Positions 8,579 through 17,025 of a stretch of 64,000 bases of DNA are shown one piece after another. This stretch comes from RUG11788 sp964578175. Its GTDB lineage: Bacteria > Bacillota_I > Bacilli_A > RF39 > UBA660. How positions within the stretch are numbered: the stretch's first letter is position 1; the number at the start of each line of letters is the position of its first letter. The DNA is taken from assembly GCA_964578175.1 (NCBI GenBank), contig CAZOBH010000002.1, positions 28,343 through 92,342 of the forward strand. Reading direction: 5' to 3'. The position numbers and the translations under genes are program-made. Below the pieces are notes generated by a model, which made no database searches, was not told where the DNA came from, and saw nothing but the letters and a program-made list of their open reading frames with translations.

Positions 8579-9596
8579 TTTTGATTACTATTTACCTGAT
8601 GAATTAATTGCTCAAACACCTCTTAAAAAAAGAGATGAATCACGTATGTTAGTTTTAAACAAAAATACAGGTGAAATAGAACATAAACATTTTTATGATT
8701 TAATAGATTATTTAGAATCTGGAGATACATTAGTTATGAATAATACTAAGGTTATTCCAGCAAGACTTATTGGTGAAAAAGAAGATACTCATGCAGCTAT
8801 TGAAGTACTATTGCTTAAGAATATTGAAGGAGACAGGTGGGAAGCATTATCTAAGCCTGCAAGACGAGTTAAAGTTGGAACAATAATATCTTTTGGTGAT
8901 GGTTCTTTAAAATGTAGGTGTATTGAAGAAAGAGATGAAGGAATAAGAATTTATGAATTTATTTATGATGGTATTTTCTTAGAGATATTAGAAAGACTTG
9001 GTACTATGCCACTTCCACCATATATTCATGAACAATTAGATGATCAAGATAGATATAATACAGTTTATGCAAAGAATGTAGGTAGTGCTGCTGCACCTAC
9101 TGCAGGTTTACATTTTACAGAAGAATTACTTAATAAACTTAAAGATAAAGGAATTAATCTTTGTTATGTAACTTTACATGTTGGTCTTGGTACGTTTAGA
9201 CCAGTTAATACTGAAAACGTTTTAGATCATAAAATGCATAGTGAATATTATGAAATAAATGAAGAAACAGTAAATATAATAAATGAAACAAAAAAGAATA
9301 ATAAAAGATTAGTGGTAGTTGGAACAACAACTGTAAGAACACTTGAAACAGTTATGTCTAAATATGGTAAATTAGTACCTTGTTATGGTAACACTGATAT
9401 ATTTATTTATCCTGGATATGAATTTAAAATAGTAGATAATTTAGTAACTAATTTCCATTTACCAAAATCTACTTTAGTTATGCTTGTATCTGCTCTTGCA
9501 GGACGTGAAAATATCTTAAATGCATATAATGAAGCAGTAAAAGAAAAGTATCGTTTTTTCTCATTCGGAGATAGTATGTTTATAATAGATAAATAG
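8565..9596 (+). CDS. queA: S-adenosylmethionine:tRNA ribosyltransferase-isomerase
   Basis: 344 residues from ATG 8565, giving the family start M-K-T-S-D-F-D-Y-x-L-P. Further in-frame ATGs at 8547, 8553, 8556 and 8562 would only add Met/Lys/Arg residues. QueA transfers the ribosyl moiety of SAM to preQ1 at tRNA position 34 in queuosine synthesis. Conserved blocks include N-N-T-K-V-I-P-A-R, A-P-T-A-G-L-H-F-T and H-V-G-L-G-T-F-R-P-V. The start lies inside ruvB, so translation is probably coupled. ruvAB-queA order is common in bacteria. Confidence 0.95.
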   Translation: MKTSDFDYYLPDELIAQTPLKKRDESRMLVLNKNTGEIEHKHFYDLIDYLESGDTLVMNNTKVIPARLIGEKEDTHAAIEVLLLKNIEGDRWEALSKPARRVKVGTIISFGDGSLKCRCIEERDEGIRIYEFIYDGIFLEILERLGTMPLPPYIHEQLDDQDRYNTVYAKNVGSAAAPTAGLHFTEELLNKLKDKGINLCYVTLHVGLGTFRPVNTENVLDHKMHSEYYEINEETVNIINETKKNNKRLVVVGTTTVRTLETVMSKYGKLVPCYGNTDIFIYPGYEFKIVDNLVTNFHLPKSTLVMLVSALAGRENILNAYNEAVKEKYRFFSFGDSMFIIDK

Positions 9597-9606
9597 GAGA
9601 TTTTTT

Positions 9607-11946
9607 ATGATAGAATTTAAAAACAACCAATTAATAATAGCTCCTAATAATTTAAAAAATAAATTGATTTTAGAAAAAGAAAAAAAGAAAGGTTTAGTAA
9701 ACTCTAAAATAATAAATAGAGAAGAATTTATTAAAAATTGTCTTTTTGACTATGATACTGAATCAATTCTTTTTTTAATGGAAAAATACAAATTAAAAAT
9801 AGATATATCTAATACGATATTAGAAAGTTTATATTATGTAGATAAGAAATATAATAATAAGAAAATAGATTATTTATTTGATATCAAAGAAGATTTAATT
9901 AATAATAATTTACTTAAATATAATCCATTATATAAATTATTTTTAAAAGATAAAGATATATTAGTAGTTGGATACAAAATAGATAAGTTATTTTATATGT
10001 GTCTTAAAGATTATAATTATTCTGAACATAAATTAGATATAGAATATGATAATAATGTTATTTATGAAGCTGAAAGTGATTTAGATGAAATTGATTTTAT
10101 TTTTAATAAAATTGGAGATTTAATAACTGATGGAATAGATATTAATAGAATTAAAATTGTAAATTTTAGAGATAGTTATGACAATATCATAAAAAGATTT
10201 GCTAATTTTTATAATTTACCTATTGAAAATAAAGGATATTCTATTTTTTCTAATGAAATAGTCGGAGTCTTTTTAAATTATTTATGGGAATCTAAATCTA
10301 TTTCTAAAACGATGGAATATATAATTGATAATTATAATACAGATGAATATTCTAAAATAATAAAAGTATTATTAGATTTAAGTAATAAATATATTCTCTA
10401 TGAAGATAAATATGAATTTAATAATATCTATGAACTAATTAATCAAGAAGTTAAAAAATATAAAATAGTTTTTGATGAACCTCTAAATAAAATAGAAATA
10501 TATAAGTTTAATAATTTAATTTTTGATAAAGATGATTATGTATTTTTAATTGGTTTTAATCAAGGAGAGATACCAAAACTTTATAAAGATGAAGATTATT
10601 TAAATGATAAAGAAAAAGAACTAATAGACAAAGAAACTTCAATTGAAAATAATATTAGATCTAAAGAAGAAGTAATAGATTTTATTAAACACACTAATAA
10701 CTTAACTATAACTTACCCATTAAAACATCTAGCTGATGATTGTTTTCCTTCTTTTATAATTGAAGAATTAAAATTAGAAGTTAAAAAGATAGAGAAGAGT
10801 AATAATAATTATAGTGAAATTTATTCTAAAATTAGATTAAGTGAATACTTAGATGATTTTATTAAATATGGAGTTAAAAATAAAGAATTAGAAAAATATT
10901 ATTCTAACTATGATATAGATTATTTATCATATGATAATAAATTTAAAGGTATTAAAAAAGATGATTTATTAAAAGTATTAGATAATAAATTATTATTATC
11001 TTATTCATCAATTAATAATTATAATAAATGTTCCTTTAGATATTATTTATCTAATATTTTAAAAGTAGATTCTTTTGATGAAACATTTCAAATTAATATT
11101 GGTAGTTTATTTCATTATTTATTGCAAAAATCATTTGATAATGATTTTGATTTAGATAAAGAATGGAATGATTATACAAGTACTTTAGATTTATGTTCTA
11201 AAGATAAAGTATTATTAATTAGACTTAAAGAAGAATTTAAAGATATCTTATCTTATATTAGAGATTTTCATAAAGAAACAGGTCTTACTAAAACTATGTT
11301 AGAAGAGAGAATATTAATAGATAAAAGTATTAAAAATATAGATATTAAATTTATGGGTGTAATTGACAAGTTAATGTATAAAGATAATTTAATAGCGTTA
11401 GTTGATTATAAAACAGGTAATACTAATATATCTATTGATAAAGTACCATATGGAATAGATATGCAATTACCTATATATTGGTATCTAGTTAAAAAAAGTA
11501 ATTTATTTGATAATCCTAGATTTGTTGGTTTTTACTTAGAAAGGATTCTATCTGGTAATATTAATATAGATTCTAAAAAGAGTTATGAAGATATTAAAAA
11601 AGATAATTTAAAATTAGTTGGGTACTCAACTGATGATATGGATAGACTTGAAGTATTTGATCCTACATTTGAAAATAGCAATTACGTTAAAGGAATGAAA
11701 CTAACTAAAGATGGGAGTTTTTCTAAGAATACTAAAATTTTAAATGATGAAGAATTAGATAATTTAGTTGATACAATAGATGAAATAATAGATAAAAATA
11801 AAGATGACATAATTGAGGCTAAATTTGATATTAATCCTAAGGAATTTAAAGGAGTTAATATTGGATGTGAGTATTGTAATTATAAAGATATATGTTTTAT
11901 GAAAAATGAAGATGTTGTATGTCTAGGAGGTGATCTAAATGCCTAG
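9607..11946 (+). CDS. addB: AddB-like subunit of the AddAB helicase-nuclease, short form
   Basis: 779 residues, against about 1150 in Bacillus AddB. Partner of AddA in double-strand break end processing. The C-terminal PD-(D/E)XK nuclease shows D600-Y-K602-T-G. An iron-sulfur staple is visible as C475 plus C754-x2-C757-x5-C763, as in AddB proteins. The helicase-like part (about 10-400) is degenerate, and I see no Walker A motif near the N-terminus. The gene overlaps addA by 8 bases. Codons are extremely AT-rich, like its neighbours. Strictly it could be called an AddB-type PD-(D/E)XK nuclease. Confidence 0.88.
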   Translation: MIEFKNNQLIIAPNNLKNKLILEKEKKKGLVNSKIINREEFIKNCLFDYDTESILFLMEKYKLKIDISNTILESLYYVDKKYNNKKIDYLFDIKEDLINNNLLKYNPLYKLFLKDKDILVVGYKIDKLFYMCLKDYNYSEHKLDIEYDNNVIYEAESDLDEIDFIFNKIGDLITDGIDINRIKIVNFRDSYDNIIKRFANFYNLPIENKGYSIFSNEIVGVFLNYLWESKSISKTMEYIIDNYNTDEYSKIIKVLLDLSNKYILYEDKYEFNNIYELINQEVKKYKIVFDEPLNKIEIYKFNNLIFDKDDYVFLIGFNQGEIPKLYKDEDYLNDKEKELIDKETSIENNIRSKEEVIDFIKHTNNLTITYPLKHLADDCFPSFIIEELKLEVKKIEKSNNNYSEIYSKIRLSEYLDDFIKYGVKNKELEKYYSNYDIDYLSYDNKFKGIKKDDLLKVLDNKLLLSYSSINNYNKCSFRYYLSNILKVDSFDETFQINIGSLFHYLLQKSFDNDFDLDKEWNDYTSTLDLCSKDKVLLIRLKEEFKDILSYIRDFHKETGLTKTMLEERILIDKSIKNIDIKFMGVIDKLMYKDNLIALVDYKTGNTNISIDKVPYGIDMQLPIYWYLVKKSNLFDNPRFVGFYLERILSGNINIDSKKSYEDIKKDNLKLVGYSTDDMDRLEVFDPTFENSNYVKGMKLTKDGSFSKNTKILNDEELDNLVDTIDEIIDKNKDDIIEAKFDINPKEFKGVNIGCEYCNYKDICFMKNEDVVCLGGDLNA

Positions 11947-14900
11947 TTGGACTAAAGAACAACAAGAAGCTATTTATAAAGAAGGAACTAATATAATTGT
12001 TTCAGCAGGAGCAGGATCTGGAAAAACTGCAGTTCTATCTGAAAGAGTTATTAGAAAACTACATGATGGTGTAAATATTAATGAAATGTTAATTCTAACT
12101 TTTACAGAGGCAGCAGCTTTTGAAATGAAAGAAAGAATTAGAAAAAAAATAAAAAAGGATGAAGAACTAAAAACTCAATTAGATTTAATTGATAGTTCTT
12201 ATATTACTACTTTTGATAGTTTTAGTTTATCAATAGTTAAAAGATATCATTATTTACTTAATATTGAAAAAAATGTATCAATAATGGATTCTAGTATGAT
12301 TCAAAGTAAAAAAATAGAAATACTTGAAGAAATAATGAATGAGTATTATGAAAAACAAGATGAAAACTTTGTAAAAATAATTAATGATTTCTGTCTAAAA
12401 GATGATAATGAAATAAAAAATACAATATTAAGTATTTCTAATAAAATGGATTTAATAATTGATAAAGATGAATATTTAGATAAATATTTTGATACTTATT
12501 TTAGTGAAGAATTTATTGATTCTAAGATAGATGAATATGAAAGCTTTATTAAAGGTAAATTTAATAAAATAATAGATCTAGGGAAAGAATTCTTATCATT
12601 TTCTGAAAATAAAGTATATGATGATACTTTAAATATAATTAATAAATATGAATGTTGTAATAATATAACTGATATTAAAGAAGCTCTTTCTTTAAGCCTA
12701 CCAAGACTATCAAATGGTTCTAGTGAAGAGTTTAAAATTATTAAAGAAAAATGGAAAGAAAAAATTGAAGAACTTAATAATTACTTACCAATTGAAGATA
12801 ATATAAAAGAACAAATATTAAGTACTAAAAGATATCAAGAAATATTAATAGAAATAGTTAAGAAATTAGATAATAGATTTAATGAATTTAAATTATATAA
12901 TTGTGCTTTTGAATTTATAGATATTGCAAAACTTGCTATAAAAGTAGTTAAAGAAAATGATGAAGTTAGAGATGAACTTAAGTATTTCTTTAAAGAGATT
13001 ATGATAGATGAGTATCAAGATACATCAGATTTGCAAGAAACATTTATTAATTTAATAGCAAATAATAATGTTTATATGGTAGGAGATATTAAACAAGCAA
13101 TTTATAGATTTAGAAATGCTAATCCTAATATTTTTAAAGATAAATATAATAATTATAAAAATAATAATGGTGGTTATAAAATAGATTTATTAAAGAATTT
13201 TAGAAGTAGAGAAGAAGTTTTAAATAATATTAATTTATTATTTGATCCTGTTATGGATTTAGAAATAGGTGGAGCTGAATATCAAGAATCACATCGTATG
13301 ATATTTGGTAATACTTCATATAATGAAAAGGGAAAAACTGAAGAAAATTATAATTTTGAAATACTTACTTATGATTTAGAAAAAGGTTTTGACTATAGCA
13401 AGAATGAAGTAGAAATATTTACTATAGCTAAAGATATAAAGGATAAAGTAGATAATAAATATCAAATATTTGATAAAGATACTGGTTTATTACATGATGC
13501 TAAATATAGTGATTTTGCAATATTAATTGATAGATCAACTAGTTTTGATTTATATAAGAAAATATTTGAATATTTAAGTATTCCGCTTAATAAATATACA
13601 TCTACTAATATTACTAAAGATGATGAGATTCATTTAATTAAAAATATCTTAACTTTAATAATAAATATTTATAAAAAAGATAGAGAATTTAAGTATAGTT
13701 TTATATCTGTTGCCAGAAGTTATTTATATGGATTAAGTGATCAAGAAATATTTGATTATGTTACCAATTCAAATTATGAGAATAGTGATATTTATCAAAA
13801 GATTTTAAATATTAGAGATAATATAAATATATATCCATTAAAGAAAATTATTGAAAAAATTATAAATGATTTTAATTTCCACTTAAATAGTATTAAAGTA
13901 GGTAATGCCTTAAAAGTAGATATTAAATTAGATTATATTCTTAATTTAGCAGAAGCTTGTAGTGAAATGGGATATGGAATTATAGAATTTAGAGATTATT
14001 TAAATACTATTATTGAAAAAGATATGAAGATAGAATGTAACTTTAGTGATAACTCAGATGATTCAGTAAAAATAATGACAATTCATAAATCTAAAGGATT
14101 AGAATTTTCAATATGTTACTTTCCTGGTAATTATAGTAAGTTTAATATTAGAGATCTTAATGAAAGATTTATCTTTGATCCTAAATATGGGATTATTTGT
14201 CCATACTATAATAAAGGAATAGGAACAACTATCTATAAATATTTATATAAAAATGATTATATAAAAGATGAAATAAGTGAAAAGATTAGATTATTTTATG
14301 TATCACTTACTCGTTGTAAAGAAAAGATGATAATAGTTAGTCCTTTAAAAGATCTTGATATAGATTCATCTAATGTAATAGATAATGATATAAGACTTAA
14401 TTATAGGTCATTTATGGATATATTAAATAGTGTTTATTATAATGTTACTCCATATATTAAAGAAATAGATTTAAATAGTATAGGACTTACTAAAAAATAT
14501 AATACGATTAAAGAATTTAATTATAAAGATAAAATATTACCTTGTAAGGATACGTTTAATAAAATAGTTTTATCTATACCAAATGAAATAGAAGAGAAAG
14601 AACATTTTTCTAAAGTTAAATTGGATTTATTAGATAAAGAAACTAAAAATAAAATGGAATTAGGTACTTATGTTCATTATTTATTTGAATTATTAGATTT
14701 TAATAATCTTGATTATTCATATATAGATTCTAAGTATTTAGATTATGTTAAAAGTTTTGTTGACCAATTAGATATGAATAACGCTAAAATATATAAAGAA
14801 TATGAATTTATTTATGAAGATAAAAATATAGTTAAACATGGTATTATTGACTTAATGTTAGAGTATGATGATAAAATTAAAATAATAGATTATAAATTAA

Positions 14901-15031
14901 AAGATATTAATGATTCTAAGTATTTAGATCAATTAAATGGATATAAGAAATATATTGAGATGAAAACAAGTAAAAATGTATCTATCTATTTATATTCAAT
15001 TTTTGATAAAAAAATAGTAGAATTACCTTAA
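11939..15031 (+). CDS. addA: AddA-like ATP-dependent helicase-nuclease subunit
   Basis: 1030 residues. UvrD/Rep-type helicase with a C-terminal RecB-family nuclease, partner of the upstream addB-like gene. Walker A is A-G-A-G-S-G-K-T (residues 23-30). The helicase DEYQD motif II, the motif III-like region with G-D-I-K-Q-A-I-Y-R-F and the motif V-like T-I-H-K-S-K-G-L-E are present, as is the V-S-L-T-R arginine-finger region. Nuclease residues D971, D984 and K986 are in place. It is about 200 residues shorter than Bacillus AddA. It ends just before a terminator. Confidence 0.94.
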   Translation: MPSWTKEQQEAIYKEGTNIIVSAGAGSGKTAVLSERVIRKLHDGVNINEMLILTFTEAAAFEMKERIRKKIKKDEELKTQLDLIDSSYITTFDSFSLSIVKRYHYLLNIEKNVSIMDSSMIQSKKIEILEEIMNEYYEKQDENFVKIINDFCLKDDNEIKNTILSISNKMDLIIDKDEYLDKYFDTYFSEEFIDSKIDEYESFIKGKFNKIIDLGKEFLSFSENKVYDDTLNIINKYECCNNITDIKEALSLSLPRLSNGSSEEFKIIKEKWKEKIEELNNYLPIEDNIKEQILSTKRYQEILIEIVKKLDNRFNEFKLYNCAFEFIDIAKLAIKVVKENDEVRDELKYFFKEIMIDEYQDTSDLQETFINLIANNNVYMVGDIKQAIYRFRNANPNIFKDKYNNYKNNNGGYKIDLLKNFRSREEVLNNINLLFDPVMDLEIGGAEYQESHRMIFGNTSYNEKGKTEENYNFEILTYDLEKGFDYSKNEVEIFTIAKDIKDKVDNKYQIFDKDTGLLHDAKYSDFAILIDRSTSFDLYKKIFEYLSIPLNKYTSTNITKDDEIHLIKNILTLIINIYKKDREFKYSFISVARSYLYGLSDQEIFDYVTNSNYENSDIYQKILNIRDNINIYPLKKIIEKIINDFNFHLNSIKVGNALKVDIKLDYILNLAEACSEMGYGIIEFRDYLNTIIEKDMKIECNFSDNSDDSVKIMTIHKSKGLEFSICYFPGNYSKFNIRDLNERFIFDPKYGIICPYYNKGIGTTIYKYLYKNDYIKDEISEKIRLFYVSLTRCKEKMIIVSPLKDLDIDSSNVIDNDIRLNYRSFMDILNSVYYNVTPYIKEIDLNSIGLTKKYNTIKEFNYKDKILPCKDTFNKIVLSIPNEIEEKEHFSKVKLDLLDKETKNKMELGTYVHYLFELLDFNNLDYSYIDSKYLDYVKSFVDQLDMNNAKIYKEYEFIYEDKNIVKHGIIDLMLEYDDKIKIIDYKLKDINDSKYLDQLNGYKKYIEMKTSKNVSIYLYSIFDKKIVELP

Positions 15032-15035
15032 AAAT

Positions 15036-15066
15036 AAGGGGATAAGAGATTTATTTCCTTTTTTTT
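15036..15066 (+). terminator. Intrinsic terminator after addA
   Basis: Ten-base-pair stem AAGGGGATAA / TTATTTCCTT (two G-T pairs) with a five-base loop, followed by T8. Confidence 0.75.
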
Positions 15067-15078
15067 AATAAAGTTTTT

Positions 15079-15087
15079 TGTTATAAT
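15079..15087 (+). promoter_or_regulatory. Extended -10 promoter of parE
   Basis: TGT followed by TATAAT (15082-15087), no clear -35. The predicted start point would lie at or just before the SD (AGGAG), giving a very short leader. Confidence 0.6.
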
Positions 15088-15105
15088 GATTTAGGAGATG
15101 ATAGA

Positions 15106-17007
15106 ATGGCAACTAAATATGATGAAACATCAATTAAAATACTAGAGGGATTAGAAGCAGTTAGAAAAAGACCTGGTATGTATATTGGATCAACTGATAA
15201 AAGAGGACTTCATCATCTAGTATGGGAAATAGTTGACAATGCCATAGATGAAGCTATCAATGGTTTTGGTAAAGAAATAAAGATAACTCTTCATAAAGAT
15301 AAAAGTATTAGTATAGAAGATTTTGGACGTGGAGTACCAGTTGGTATGCATGAATCTGGTAAATCAACTCCTGAGGTTATTTATACTATTCTTCATGCTG
15401 GTGGTAAGTTTGAAGAATCTGGATATAAAGTATCTGGTGGACTTCATGGAGTAGGTGCAAGTGTTGTTAATGCTTTATCTAAATGGATGATAGTAGATAT
15501 ATGTAGGGATAAAGTTGAATATTTGATATCATTTGAAAATGGAGGTCATGTTAAAGAACCTCTAAAGAAAATAGGACCTAGTAGAAAAGTTAGTGGTACT
15601 AAAGTTACATTTTTACCTGATCCAGAAATATTTTCTACAACTAGTTTTTCATATTCATCAATTTGTGAAAGAATGCAAGAAAGTGCTTTTTTAATTAAAG
15701 GATTAAGTATAGAAATATTAGATGAAGAAAGTGGTAGAAAAGATAAATTCTTATATGAAGATGGAATAGTAGAATTTGTTAAATATTTAAATGAAGATCA
15801 TAATGTTATACATGATCCTATTCTATTTGAGGGACTTAAGAATAAAATAGATATTGAAGTAGCTATACAATATAACGATAGTTATAATGAAAATATTGTA
15901 TCTTTTGTAAATAATGTTAAAACAGTAGATGGTGGTTCTCATGAAGTAGGATTTAAAACTGCTTTAACTAAAGTATTTAATGATTATGCTAAGAATAATG
16001 GATTTATTAAAGGAAAAGATAAAACATTTGAGGGTTCTGATGTAAGAGAAGGGTTAACTGCTATTATCTCTTTAAAAATACCTGAAGAATTATTACAATT
16101 TGAAGGTCAAACTAAAGGAAAGTTAGGTACACCTGTTGCTCGTGTTGCTGTTGAGTCATTAGTTACTGAAAAACTTCAATTTTTCTTAGAAGAGAATAAT
16201 GCTATTGCAACAACTATTGTAGAAAAAGCTTTAAAGAGTAAAAGTGCACGTGAGGCAGCTCGTAAAGCAAGAGAAGAAGCAAGATCTGGAAAAAACAAAA
16301 AACAAGAAAGAAACTTGTCTGGTAAACTTGCTCCAGCACAAAGTAAAGATAAAACTAAAAAAGAATTATTCTTGGTTGAGGGAGATTCAGCAGGTGGTTC
16401 TGCTAAACAAGGAAGAGATAGAAAATATCAAGCAATATTACCTTTGCGTGGAAAAGTTTTAAATGCTGAAAAAACTCGTGAAGATGAATTATTAAAGAAT
16501 GAAGAAATTAATACAATGATATATACAATTGGTGCTGGATATGGCCCAAACTTTGATATTAATGATTGTGAGTATGATAAAGTAATTATCATGAGTGATG
16601 CTGATGAAGATGGAGGTCATATTCAATGTTTACTTATGACATTCTTTTATAGATATATGAGGCCATTAATAGATAATGGAAAACTATTTATTGCTTTACC
16701 TCCATTGTTTAAAATACAAAGTGGTAAAAATATAGAATATGCATATACTGTAGAAGAAATGAAAGAAAAGAGTAAAGGGAAAAAGTGTGATATTCAAAGA
16801 TATAAAGGATTAGGTGAAATGAATGCTGATCAATTGTGTGAAACAACAATGAAACCTGGTAGTAGAACTTTAATTAGAGTTAATATAGAAGATGCTCAAC
16901 TTGCTGAAAAAAGAGTTAAAGTTCTTATGGGAGATTCTGTTCCTCCTCGTAAAGAATGGATAGAAGAAAATGTAGAATTTACATTAGAAGATGATTTCAA
17001 AATATAA
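15106..17007 (+). CDS. parE: DNA topoisomerase IV subunit B
   Basis: 633 residues. ATPase subunit of topoisomerase IV, which decatenates chromosomes with ParC. The GHKL ATPase domain carries E-I-V-D-N-A-I-D-E (N45) and G-G-L-H-G-V-G. The Toprim domain has E425-G-D-S-A-G-G and D-A-D-E-D-G. I chose ParE over GyrB because the blocks N-L-S-G-K-L-x-P-A-Q-S-K and R-Y-K-G-L-G-E-M-N-A-D-Q-L are the ParE forms, and the downstream partner is clearly ParC-like. The region at 385-412 is a charged Ala/Arg/Lys linker. ParC follows 18 bases later. Confidence 0.92.
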   Translation: MATKYDETSIKILEGLEAVRKRPGMYIGSTDKRGLHHLVWEIVDNAIDEAINGFGKEIKITLHKDKSISIEDFGRGVPVGMHESGKSTPEVIYTILHAGGKFEESGYKVSGGLHGVGASVVNALSKWMIVDICRDKVEYLISFENGGHVKEPLKKIGPSRKVSGTKVTFLPDPEIFSTTSFSYSSICERMQESAFLIKGLSIEILDEESGRKDKFLYEDGIVEFVKYLNEDHNVIHDPILFEGLKNKIDIEVAIQYNDSYNENIVSFVNNVKTVDGGSHEVGFKTALTKVFNDYAKNNGFIKGKDKTFEGSDVREGLTAIISLKIPEELLQFEGQTKGKLGTPVARVAVESLVTEKLQFFLEENNAIATTIVEKALKSKSAREAARKAREEARSGKNKKQERNLSGKLAPAQSKDKTKKELFLVEGDSAGGSAKQGRDRKYQAILPLRGKVLNAEKTREDELLKNEEINTMIYTIGAGYGPNFDINDCEYDKVIIMSDADEDGGHIQCLLMTFFYRYMRPLIDNGKLFIALPPLFKIQSGKNIEYAYTVEEMKEKSKGKKCDIQRYKGLGEMNADQLCETTMKPGSRTLIRVNIEDAQLAEKRVKVLMGDSVPPRKEWIEENVEFTLEDDFKI

Positions 17008-17025
17008 TAGAAAGTGGTGTTTTGG

